From contig JADJEF010000020.1 in NCBI GenBank assembly GCA_016702335.1, positions 620,001 to 684,000 on the forward strand: 64,000 nt of DNA, read 5' to 3'. The stretch comes from Rhodocyclaceae bacterium (lineage in GTDB: Bacteria; Pseudomonadota; Gammaproteobacteria; Burkholderiales; Rhodocyclaceae). Numbering within the stretch: position 1 is the stretch's first letter; the number at the start of each line of letters is the position of its first letter. Of the stretch, positions 54,589 through 62,869 are shown in pieces. A program made the translations under genes and the position numbers. The notes beneath the pieces were generated by a model that ran no database searches, had not been told where the DNA came from, and saw only the letters and a program-made list of their open reading frames with translations.

Positions 54589-56330
54589 TCAAAACCCGAT
54601 CGCCAATGAAAAGTGGCTGCGGGTATCGCCTTTGCGTTCAATGATGTCTGTCTGTGTCCCGTTCCACACGCCGTGCCCATCCGCCACCTGGGCCCAGTCG
54701 TAGCGAAAGCTCACGTCTTTCTTGAAGTTATAGCGCACCCCCAGACCAATGCCGGCGATGTTCATGTCGATGCTGGTGGCGTTGTCGTTGTTGTTGCGCC
54801 CATGGGCGAAATCGTAAAGAACACGCCTTTGAGGTTGCCCGGCAGGCCCAGCAGTCCGGCCAGTTCGGGGGTGTACAGTTCGGTGTTCATGACGACGCCG
54901 CTGTCGACCCCGCCTTCGGCCCGCTCGCGATAGCCGCGTACGGCATTGACTCCGGCCAGCCCCAGGCGCTCGGCTGACACCAGGGCATCGCCTGTGGCTT
55001 GTCCGGCGAGGGCAAGACGCAGCATCCAGTCGCTGGGCAGGGGTGTCATGAGGGTGCCGCCAAAGCGCAGGGCGGCAAATTCGCTGCGTACGCGATACCC
55101 CGAGGCGGCGGAGTAGTAGTCGTCTTTCTCGGTGTGCAGGGGGGTGGTACTTGACCAGGGGTAATCCCGGCCCATGGGGAAGAAGTTGCGCATGGCGCCC
55201 AGGTAGTAGTCATAGACGAGTCCGGGGCGCTCGAACTTGCCGCTGTAGGTCAGGCTCACCGGCCCCAGGGTGTAGGGTGTGCACCCGGCAACGCCGGGCC
55301 GGGCGATGATCGTCCCGGTCTGGCAGATCGAGTTGATGTATTTGTAGTCAATGCCGGCCACCAGTTTGGAGGTGTACTCGCCGCGGCGCGGGAAGATGTG
55401 GTTGTACCGGAGCCCGATCACTTCGCCCTGGCCGGTGACGCCCAGGGTGCTTCCGAGCGCGCTAATCGTGGAGGGGGTGGAGCTCTTGGAGTAGGCGTAG
55501 ATGAAGTCAATGCTGTCGCCGATGGCGTACAGGGGTTTGCGGAAGCCGATGGAGAAGACGTCATTTTTGACGTTGGTCGGGGCGTCCGGGGAGGTGATGT
55601 AGGCCAGGGTCAGTACTTCGTCGCGGTCAAACAGGTTGGCGTTCTGGTACGACACGCCGATGCGGTGGCGCCCGCTCGCCTGGTTGCCGGTGTCGTCCAG
55701 GGTCAGGTAGATGCGTTGGGGGTCGTCTTCGGTGATTTCAAGCCGCGCATCGACCTGGCCTTCTTTGTCGGAAACGCCGAGTACCAGCTGTACTTGCTTC
55801 GCGGGGTTCTCGTTGGCCAGTTGGACGTTCTCGGACAGTTGGAGCATGTTCGGCGCTTTGTCTTCTTGCAGGTGCGGCATTGCCGCCCGAACGTTGGCCT
55901 GGCTGAATTGCTGGTTCCCCTGGATGGTGACTTTACCGATGACGGCTTCGGTCACTTGCAGCGTGACTATGCCCTGGGTCAGTTCCTGCTCGGGCACATT
56001 CACCTGTACGGTGCCGAAACCCCGCCCCCGGTAGGTCGCCTCCAAGGCTTCCAGGGCGCGCTGGACATCGCCATAGGTGCGCCCCGGACCGACAAAGGGA
56101 CTCACCCGCTGTTCTATCTCGGCGGCGCTGAGCAAGGTGTTGCCTTCAACCTTGAAACGGCGTATCTCAAACCGGGTCTCGGTATCTTCCGCCCGGATGC
56201 CAGGGCTGCATCCGAGTATCGCAGCCACTAGCAGGCCGCACGCCACGCGATGGAGGTTCATAAACGCTTTGAAATCAATGGAAAGAGGAAAGTGATCGCA
56301 GCCCTTTAGGGCGTGCCTTGCACGGGGCAT
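54589..56330 (-). pseudogene. Two-partner secretion transporter TpsB (unit 2, frameshifted)
   Basis: Near-identical to TpsB1 through 500 residues. An A4 to A3 contraction at 54816-54818 shifts the last about 75 codons, so the frame stops at 54762 with a Thr/Ala/Pro tail and loses the final barrel strands and the terminal Phe. The original stop equivalent is at 54589. Without correction it could not assemble in the outer membrane, and TpsB1 would have to serve both exoproteins. Confidence 0.85.
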
Positions 56331-56397
56331 GATACTTTCCTTTGATTGAAATTAGGTCTTCAACGCCGCCAGGCCACGTCCGGGCGAACGCCTGGCT

Positions 56398-57387
56398 TCA
56401 GTACCGTCGCGCCCAGTCCGGCGTGCCCTTGTCCAGCTTCAGAGTGACCGCTGACGGCCCCCGCGCCCCTGTCAGCCCACCCGAAATCCACTCGGAACTG
56501 GTGACATAGCTGGCCCCGAGGGCACCCAGCATTACGCCGATCAAACCAACCACCAGCGCGTACTTTCGGCTCCACCCAGCCTGTGGGCCTGGCGCACTGT
56601 GGCGCACTTTTTTTACTGGCTCGGGAGGAGCGACTGCTGCCAACTCACGCTGCGCGGCGGCGCGGCGCTTTTGCGCTTCACTCGCAATGGCGTCAGCTGC
56701 CTGCCACTGGGTGGCCTGCACTTTTGCTTCGCGCTCAACACGCAACCGGGCAGTGACAGCCGCCGCGACCTCTTCATCTTGCATGGCACGCCGCTCGGCC
56801 TGCTGCGTGGCGTCGCGTTCGGCCGCCGTCCGTGCCAGCGTCAATGCCTCAAGTGCTTGCTCAGCACGCGCTGTTTCCATTGACAGGTCAGCGGCATGGC
56901 GCTCGGATTCGGCGCGCTGACGGGCCAGGGTGGTGGCCTCTTGCTCTCGGGCTACGCGCGACTGAGCGGCCTTGGTCAGCTCGGCGGCGGCAAATTCGCG
57001 GCGTTTGGTATCAGCGAGCGCGCGCTCTTCTGCCTCGACCCGGGCACGAGCGGCCATTTCGAGCAAACGCTCGGCATGTGCACGCGAAGCAGCCGCAGAT
57101 TCAGCCGCCGCTTCGGCCTGAGCCCGTTTTTGCGCTTGCGCAAGCGCCAACTCTTCCGCCGCCTGTTTGCGCTGCAGTGCAGCAAGTAGTTCATTGTCAG
57201 CGCTGCGCCGCGCATCGGCCTCACGGCGCGCACACTCGTCGGCACCGGCAAGTTGCAATGCCAGCGCTTCACCGGCGCGCGCGGCGTCGATGGCGCTATC
57301 AATGGCACCCCCCGAGGACTCGCCAGCGGGCTTTGCCGGGTGGCGGCTGCGCTCGGCGGCGCGCAATTCATCAAGAACCCTACTCAT
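56398..57387 (-). CDS. Coiled-coil protein with C-terminal membrane anchor
   Basis: 329 residues. Residues about 40-250 are a continuous Ala/Glu/Arg-rich coiled coil (RKQAAEELALAQAQKRAQAE and similar), followed by a basic linker and one transmembrane helix (KYALVVGLIGVMLGALGASYV, near residue 283) and a short outer tail. The build resembles TolA-like or cell-envelope spanning proteins, but no known domain is recognised. It lies just upstream of the TPS unit 2 on the same strand and could be its leader gene; divergent from dsbD. Confidence 0.6.
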   Translation of the reverse strand: MSRVLDELRAAERSRHPAKPAGESSGGAIDSAIDAARAGEALALQLAGADECARREADARRSADNELLAALQRKQAAEELALAQAQKRAQAEAAAESAAASRAHAERLLEMAARARVEAEERALADTKRREFAAAELTKAAQSRVAREQEATTLARQRAESERHAADLSMETARAEQALEALTLARTAAERDATQQAERRAMQDEEVAAAVTARLRVEREAKVQATQWQAADAIASEAQKRRAAAQRELAAVAPPEPVKKVRHSAPGPQAGWSRKYALVVGLIGVMLGALGASYVTSSEWISGGLTGARGPSAVTLKLDKGTPDWARRY

Positions 57388-57501
57388 GGGAACGCAGCCT
57401 ACCCGAGGCGTGGCGAACAGCGAAGGTAGAATAGGCCGAGCTTCACAAGCCTCTTCCCTGTGCGCTATTCGCGGCAGAATCTGTCACCACATTGGCAATT
57501 T

Positions 57502-59280
57502 ATGTTGATTCGTCTGGTTTTTTTTCTCGCCCTGATCGTGTCTGGCGCGGTTCGCGCCGCCGATCCGTTACCGCCTGAGCAGGTATTTCGTTTCAATGCC
57601 CGGGTTATTGACGCCGCCACCATCGAAGCGACGTGGCAAGTCAGACGCGATTACTATCTCTATCGCGACAAGTTTAAATTCAGCAGTCCGGATGCATCCT
57701 TGGCGACGCCCGTCTTGCCCAAGGGGGAAATGAAGGACGACGAGGCCTTCGGCCGGGTCGAGGTGTATCGCGACGAACTGGCGGTGCGCGTGCCGGTCAG
57801 TGCAGTGACCAGTGCGAATGGCGAGATCCGTCTGCAAGCGCAATCTCAGGGCTGCTGGGATGGCGGTATCTGCTACCCGCCGCAAAAGCACAACATCACG
57901 CTGAATATGACAGGCGCGCCCCCGCCTGGCGCTGCCAATGCTGCCAGCGCTGCGCCTAGCGCCGAAGACAGCTCCGGCATCACCGCACTCTTGAGTCGAG
58001 CCGGGCACGACGGCGGCTACATGCTGCTGCTGGCCAGCTTCTTCGGCTTCGGCCTGCTGCTCGCCTTTACACCCTGCATGTTCCCGATGATTCCCATTCT
58101 CTCGGGCATCATCGTGCAGCATGGTCATGCGGTTACGCATGCTCGCGCCTTTGTGCTCTCGCTCGCTTATGTGCTGGGCATGGCGCTGACTTATGCGCTG
58201 ATCGGCGTGGCCGCCGGACTCTCGGGCACGCTGCTCTCCACCGCCCTGCAAAACGTCTGGGTGCTGGGTGCCTTCGCGCTGGTGTTCGTGGTGCTGTCAC
58301 TGTCCATGTTCGGCCTGTACGAGTTGCAACTGCCCTCGGCGCTGCAAAGCCGCATCTCGGCCTCAGCCAATCGCCAGGGCGGTTCACTGCCGGCCATTGC
58401 GGTCATGGGCGCGCTGTCCGCGCTCATCGTCGGCCCGTGTGTCGCCGCACCGCTCGCAGGTGCCCTGCTCTACATTGCCAAGACCGGCGATGGCGTTCTG
58501 GGGGGCGCGGCGCTCTTCGTCATGGCGCTGGGAATGGGTGCGCCTTTGTTGCTGGTGGGTGCCTTCTCGCGCCAGCTTCTACCCAAGAGCGGCCCATGGA
58601 TGACGGCGGTGAATCGTCTGTTTGGCGTGCTGATGCTGTCCACGGCGTTGTGGCTGGTATCGCCCGTGCTGCCGGTTTGGCTGAACATGCTGGGCTGGGC
58701 GGCGTTACTCATCGTGCCGGCGATTTTTCTGCACGCGCTTGATCCGCTGCCGCCCCATGCCCCTGGCTACCAAAAGCTGGGCAAAGGCGTGGGGGTCGTT
58801 ATGTTGTTAGCCGGTGCCGCGATGCTCGCCGGTGTGCTCGGCGGCGCCCGCGACCCGCTGCAACCGCTGGGTTTCGTGCGGGCGAACGCGGGAATCGCCG
58901 TGTCGCCAGCGCCGACTTGGGGAAAGGTCAGCTCCGTGGCCGAGCTCGATGCCGCCATCGCCGCCAGCGCCGCGCGGAACACGCCGGTCATGCTCGATTT
59001 TTATGCCGACTGGTGCGTCAGCTGCAAGGAAATGGAGCGCAACACTTTTTCCGACGCCACGGTGGCAGCGAGCATGCAGCGCTTTACGCTACTGAAGGCC
59101 GATGTCACCCTCAACACCGCTGACGACAAGGCGCTGCTTGCCCGCTTCGATCTCTTTGGCCCGCCCGGCATCATCTTTTTCGACGTGAGCGGCAAAGAGT
59201 TGCCTGCGCCACGCGTCATTGGCTACGTACCTCCCGAGCGTTTTTCTGCCACGCTTGATACGGTCTTGAAAGGAAGTTGA
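57502..59280 (+). CDS. dsbD: Thiol:disulfide interchange protein DsbD
   Basis: 592 residues: signal peptide, N-terminal DsbD-alpha domain with CWDGGIC (Cys118/Cys124), an eight-helix membrane domain with FTPCMFPMIP and VGPCVAAPL cysteines, and a C-terminal thioredoxin domain with YADWCVSCKEMERN. It carries reducing power from cytoplasmic thioredoxin to the periplasm. A dispersed repeat copy in the linker between membrane and thioredoxin domains encodes IAVSPAPTWG (residues 465-474). ATG 57502 gives a good signal peptide. ribE starts directly at the next base after the stop. Confidence 0.93.
   Translation: MLIRLVFFLALIVSGAVRAADPLPPEQVFRFNARVIDAATIEATWQVRRDYYLYRDKFKFSSPDASLATPVLPKGEMKDDEAFGRVEVYRDELAVRVPVSAVTSANGEIRLQAQSQGCWDGGICYPPQKHNITLNMTGAPPPGAANAASAAPSAEDSSGITALLSRAGHDGGYMLLLASFFGFGLLLAFTPCMFPMIPILSGIIVQHGHAVTHARAFVLSLAYVLGMALTYALIGVAAGLSGTLLSTALQNVWVLGAFALVFVVLSLSMFGLYELQLPSALQSRISASANRQGGSLPAIAVMGALSALIVGPCVAAPLAGALLYIAKTGDGVLGGAALFVMALGMGAPLLLVGAFSRQLLPKSGPWMTAVNRLFGVLMLSTALWLVSPVLPVWLNMLGWAALLIVPAIFLHALDPLPPHAPGYQKLGKGVGVVMLLAGAAMLAGVLGGARDPLQPLGFVRANAGIAVSPAPTWGKVSSVAELDAAIAASAARNTPVMLDFYADWCVSCKEMERNTFSDATVAASMQRFTLLKADVTLNTADDKALLARFDLFGPPGIIFFDVSGKELPAPRVIGYVPPERFSATLDTVLKGS
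58896..58922 (+). repeat. Dispersed 27-bp repeat, copy 12 (inside dsbD, sense)
   Basis: In-frame copy encoding IAVSPAPTWG in the interdomain linker of DsbD; same decapeptide as in the zinc-ribbon protein. Confidence 0.92.
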
Positions 59281-59871
59281 ATGTTCACCGGCATTGTCGC
59301 GACTCTGGGCACCATCAGCAAAATCACCCCGCTGGCCGAAGGCGTACGCCTGAGCGTGCGTGCACCCAAGCTAGGCTTGGGCGACGTGGCGTTGGGTGAC
59401 TCCATCGCCCATAACGGCGTGTGCCTCACAGTCATCGCCAAGCGCAAGGACAGCTATGACGTCGAGGTCTCGCGTCTGACCCTCGATTGCACTACCGGGC
59501 TCGATCAGCTCGGTGCCGAAGTCAATCTCGAGAAGGCATTGCGTCTGGCCGATCGCCTCGGCGGGCATCTGGTCTCGGGCCATGTCGACGGCGTGGGCGA
59601 AGTGGTGTCATTTATGCCCATCGGCGAATCGCACGAACTCGTGATCAAAGCTCCCAAGGGGCTGGCCAAATACATCGCACGCAAGGGCTCGATTACCGTC
59701 GATGGCGTTTCGCTGACCACCAACGCGGTCAAGGGGCGCAAGTTCTGGATCAATCTGATTCCGCACACGGTCGAGGTCACCACCCTCAAACGGCTCAAGG
59801 CCGGCAGCCCGGTGAATCTGGAAATCGATCTCATGGCCCGTTACGCCGAACGCATCATGGGCGCAGCGTAG
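59281..59871 (+). CDS. ribE: Riboflavin synthase, alpha subunit
   Basis: 196 residues with two lumazine-binding repeats: MFTGIVATLG ... HNGVCLTV in the first and GGHLVSGHVDGVGEV ... ITVDGVSLTTN in the second. It dismutates two 6,7-dimethyl-8-ribityllumazine molecules to riboflavin. It starts immediately after the dsbD stop and leads into the riboflavin cluster. Confidence 0.94.
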   Translation: MFTGIVATLGTISKITPLAEGVRLSVRAPKLGLGDVALGDSIAHNGVCLTVIAKRKDSYDVEVSRLTLDCTTGLDQLGAEVNLEKALRLADRLGGHLVSGHVDGVGEVVSFMPIGESHELVIKAPKGLAKYIARKGSITVDGVSLTTNAVKGRKFWINLIPHTVEVTTLKRLKAGSPVNLEIDLMARYAERIMGAA

Positions 59872-59911
59872 AATCCGCGCCCCACGACATGACACCCGCA
59901 GGAAAATCATC

Positions 59912-61018
59912 ATGAGCATCAGTTCAGTTCAGGAGATCGTCGCCGACATCAAGGTTGGCCGCATGGTCATCCTCGTTGACGAGGAAGACCGGGAAAACGA
60001 GGGTGACCTGGTTTTGGCCGCCGAGCATGTCACGCCCGAGGCGATCAACTTCATGGCCAAATGGGGCCGCGGCCTGATTTGCCTGACGCTCACCGAGGCC
60101 CGCTGCCGGCAATTGGATCTGCCCTTGATGGTGCGCGACAACAAGACACCGCACGGCACCGCCTTCACCGTATCGATCGAAGCCGCCGAGGGCGTCACCA
60201 CCGGCATCTCGGCACATGACCGCTCACGCACCGTGCAAGCCGCCGTGGCGCGCCATGCCAGCGCCGCCGACCTTGTCCAGCCGGGGCACATTTTCCCACT
60301 GATGGCACAGAACGGTGGCGTACTGGTTCGTGCCGGCCACACTGAGGCCGGCTGCGATCTGGCACGCATGGCCGGGCTGGAGCCGGCCGGCGTGATCTGC
60401 GAGATTCTGAAAGATGACGGCACCATGGCGCGCCTGCCGGATCTGGTCGAGTTCGCCAAAGCGCATGATCTCAAGATCGGCACCATTCGCGATTTGATCC
60501 ATTACCGCTCGGAGACGGAAAAGCTCATTGAATGCGTCGCCGACCGCGAGATTGAAGGCCCGTTTGGCAAGTTCCGCCTGCGTGCCTTCGCTGATCAGAC
60601 CAGTTGCGAACTGCACCTGGCCCTGACCAGTGGCGACATCCGCGCCGAGACCGAAACCCTGGTGCGCGTGCATGATTCGGTAAGTCTGCTCGATTTTCTC
60701 GACAGTAAAAACTCCAAGCACAAAATCACGCTCGAAGCCGCCATGGCGGCCATCACCGGCAACGGCCCCGGGGCCATGCTCATGCTGCATCGCAAGGAAA
60801 GCTACGCCGAACTGCTCGCGGCGCTGCGCGCCGAGTCGCCACGTACTCAGACCAAGTGGGACCCGCGCATTTACGGCATCGGCGCCCAGATTTTGCGCGA
60901 ATTGGGCGTTGGAAAAATGCGCGTCATGGGCAGCGTGCGCAAGATGCCCAGCATGGCCGGCTTCGGCCTCGAAGTGACCGGCTACCACGAACAGCTCAGT
61001 ACAAAGGACGCGGAATGA
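59912..61018 (+). CDS. ribB: 3,4-dihydroxy-2-butanone 4-phosphate synthase with degenerate GTP cyclohydrolase II domain (RibBX type)
   Basis: 368 residues. The N-terminal RibB half is complete: DEEDRENEGDLVLAAEHVTPEAINFMAKWGRGLICLTLT, and RAGHTEAGCDLARMAGLEPAGVICEI. The C-terminal half resembles GTP cyclohydrolase II but lacks the zinc cysteines (the RVH segment continues DSVSLLDFLDSKNSKHK instead of the Cys-containing loop), so it is a RibBX protein; the real RibA must be elsewhere. It makes the four-carbon precursor from ribulose 5-phosphate. It overlaps ribH by four bases. Confidence 0.92.
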   Translation: MSISSVQEIVADIKVGRMVILVDEEDRENEGDLVLAAEHVTPEAINFMAKWGRGLICLTLTEARCRQLDLPLMVRDNKTPHGTAFTVSIEAAEGVTTGISAHDRSRTVQAAVARHASAADLVQPGHIFPLMAQNGGVLVRAGHTEAGCDLARMAGLEPAGVICEILKDDGTMARLPDLVEFAKAHDLKIGTIRDLIHYRSETEKLIECVADREIEGPFGKFRLRAFADQTSCELHLALTSGDIRAETETLVRVHDSVSLLDFLDSKNSKHKITLEAAMAAITGNGPGAMLMLHRKESYAELLAALRAESPRTQTKWDPRIYGIGAQILRELGVGKMRVMGSVRKMPSMAGFGLEVTGYHEQLSTKDAE

Positions 61019-61485
61019 ACATCAAGGAAATCGAAGGCCGAACCAGCGGCAAAGGGCTGCGCGTCGGCATTGTTCAGGCGCGCTTCAATGCCGATATCGG
61101 CGAAGGCCTGCTCAGCGCCTGCTGTACGGAACTGACCAAGCTCGGCGTGGCGTCCGAAGACATCACGCTGGCGACGGTCCCTGGGGCACTGGAAATCCCC
61201 CTGATATTGCAAGCCTATGCCCAGACTGGCAAGTTTGACGCGATGATTGCCTTGGGGGCGGTGGTGCGCGGCGAAACCTATCACTTCGAGATCGTTTCGA
61301 ACGAGATGGCGCGCGGCATTACCGATGTACAGCTCAATAGTGGTGTGCCCATCGCCAATGCGGTATTGACCACCGAAAACGACGATCAGGCGCTCGCCCG
61401 CATGGCGCAAAAGGGGGCGGAAGCCGCGCAGTGCGCGGTGGAGATGGCCAACCTGCTCGCCACCATCAAGGCGGGAGCCAAATAA
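61015..61485 (+). CDS. ribH: 6,7-dimethyl-8-ribityllumazine synthase
   Basis: 156 residues with RibH motifs: VGIVQARFNADIGEGLLSAC, TVPGALEIPLILQAYAQ, ALGAVVRGETYHFEIVSNEMARGI. It condenses the RibB product with the pyrimidine precursor. ATG 61015 overlaps the ribB stop by four bases, and its own stop overlaps the nusB start by one (TAATG), giving a tight operon. Confidence 0.94.
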   Translation: MNIKEIEGRTSGKGLRVGIVQARFNADIGEGLLSACCTELTKLGVASEDITLATVPGALEIPLILQAYAQTGKFDAMIALGAVVRGETYHFEIVSNEMARGITDVQLNSGVPIANAVLTTENDDQALARMAQKGAEAAQCAVEMANLLATIKAGAK

Positions 61486-61919
61486 TGGCTGCCGGAAAGT
61501 CACCGCGCCGGCGTGCGCGCGAGTTCGTTGTTCAGGGTCTCTACCAATCGATGGTGGGCGGGCAAGACGAAGCGGCAATCATCGTGCAGGCCGAAGGCGT
61601 ACCCGGCTTCGAGAAGATTGACCGCAGCATGTACACCAGCCTGCTCGGCGAGACCTTGCGCAGTGGCGACGCGCTGCGCGAGTCGCTGCAGCCGCATATT
61701 TCGCGGCCATGGGACGAAATCTCGCCCATTGAGCGCGGCATTCTGTTGCTCGGGGCCTGCGAGCTTGGCCAGCATAGCGAAACGCCGTATCGGGTCATCA
61801 TCAACGAAGCCATCGAGTTGGCGAAAACCTTCGGCGGCACTGACGGGCACAAGTTCGTCAATGGCGTGCTGGATAAACTCGCCGCCGATGTCCGCAAGAC
61901 CGAGATCAACGCCGCCTAG
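61485..61919 (+). CDS. nusB: Transcription antitermination factor NusB
   Basis: 144 residues. PRRRAREFVVQGLYQSMV, IERGILLLGACEL, PYRVIINEAIELAKTFGGTDGHKFVNGVLDKLA are the NusB signatures. It binds boxA RNA with NusE in rRNA antitermination. It is coupled to ribH and followed by thiL, the usual arrangement. Confidence 0.93.
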   Translation: MAAGKSPRRRAREFVVQGLYQSMVGGQDEAAIIVQAEGVPGFEKIDRSMYTSLLGETLRSGDALRESLQPHISRPWDEISPIERGILLLGACELGQHSETPYRVIINEAIELAKTFGGTDGHKFVNGVLDKLAADVRKTEINAA

Positions 61920-61936
61920 GCGAACCCGCACTGGCC

Positions 61937-62863
61937 ATGGCGGCCTCTGAATTCGATCTGATCGCGCGCTACTTCACGCGACCGACGCCCAGTGCGGTAG
62001 TGGGCGTTGGCGATGACGCAGCGGTTCTGGCCCCGACGCCCGGCCATGAGCTGCTGGTATCCACCGACATGCTGGTCGAGGGCACGCATTTCCTACCCGG
62101 CACCGACCCGGAAAATCTGGGCTGGAAGGCTCTGGCGGTCAATGTCTCGGACATCGCGGCCATGGGCGGCCAGCCGCGCTGGGCGACGCTGGCGCTGGCG
62201 CTGCCGGCAGTTGATGAGCCGTGGCTGGCCGCGTTCGCGACAGGTTTCTTCGCCTGCGCAGAGGCCTACGGGGTGGAGCTCATCGGAGGAGACACCACCC
62301 GTGGCCCGCTCAACCTGAGCGTCACCATTCTCGGCGAAGCACCCACCGGGCAGGCCCTGCGCCGCGATGGTGCCAAGCCTGGCGACGACATCTGGGTATC
62401 CGGCCAGCCCGGCCGAGCGGCGCAAGGGCTGGCGTGGCTTCAAGGGCGCAGCGAATTGCCGGAGCCAAGCCGCAGTGAGTGCATTGCCGCCTTGGAGCGC
62501 CCGCAGCCGCAACTGGCCCTCGGGCAAGCACTGCGTGGCATCGCCAGCGCCTGCATTGACGTGTCGGATGGCCTGCTCGCCGACCTCGGGCACATTCTTG
62601 AACGCTCACAGGTCGCTGCCGCGCTGCAAATCGCCGTCCTGCCAGCGCCGACTTGCGGATCGGAGTACTTTTTGGCCGGTGGCGACGACTACGAACTGGT
62701 GTTCACCGCCCCGCGCGACAAGCGCGCGACCATCGACGCCCTCGGCTGTGTGGTCAGCCGCATCGGCATCATAGAATCGGGCACACCCGGCGCACCAGTG
62801 GTTCGCGACGCGCAAGGCAACGACATCACGCCGCACCGTCGCGGCTACGATCATTTTGGATAA
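61937..62863 (+). CDS. thiL: Thiamine-monophosphate kinase
   Basis: 308 residues with ThiL motifs: VGVGDDAAVLAPT, VSTDMLVEGTHF, VNVSDIAAMGG, GGDTTRGPLNLSVTILG, DVSDGLLADLGHIL, and GGDDYELVFTAP. It phosphorylates thiamine monophosphate to thiamine diphosphate, which also feeds the ThDP enzyme of this window. Between AALQ and GGDDYEL the usual longer loop is replaced by IAVLPAPTCG (residues 232-241) from a dispersed repeat copy plus SEYFLA, so the protein is slightly short. Confidence 0.93.
   Translation: MAASEFDLIARYFTRPTPSAVVGVGDDAAVLAPTPGHELLVSTDMLVEGTHFLPGTDPENLGWKALAVNVSDIAAMGGQPRWATLALALPAVDEPWLAAFATGFFACAEAYGVELIGGDTTRGPLNLSVTILGEAPTGQALRRDGAKPGDDIWVSGQPGRAAQGLAWLQGRSELPEPSRSECIAALERPQPQLALGQALRGIASACIDVSDGLLADLGHILERSQVAAALQIAVLPAPTCGSEYFLAGGDDYELVFTAPRDKRATIDALGCVVSRIGIIESGTPGAPVVRDAQGNDITPHRRGYDHFG
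62632..62658 (+). repeat. Dispersed 27-bp repeat, copy 13 (inside thiL, sense)
   Basis: In-frame copy encoding IAVLPAPTCG just before the conserved GGDDYEL ATP site of ThiL. Confidence 0.92.
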
Positions 62864-62869
62864 TCGCCC

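Larger units (their letters stand above)
49048..56400 (-). repeat. Tandem duplication unit 2 (TpsB2-TpsA2-FecR2)
   Basis: About 7.35 kb, collinear with unit 1. Outside the tpsA interior (50091-53324) the units differ by only scattered bases and by homopolymer lengths: at five sites unit 2 is one base shorter. Confidence 0.9.

Noticed and set aside
59872..59911. FMN riboswitch upstream of ribB
   Set aside because: Only 40 bases separate ribE and ribB, too short, with no conserved RFN sequences.
62540..62560. ATCGCCAGCGCC in thiL and a similar string near 60255 in ribB
   Set aside because: Partial matches shorter than 13 bases, lacking both ends of the repeat.
1979..62658. Dispersed repeats as CRISPR repeats
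   Set aside because: Copies are kilobases apart, in both orientations, and no array or cas gene is present.
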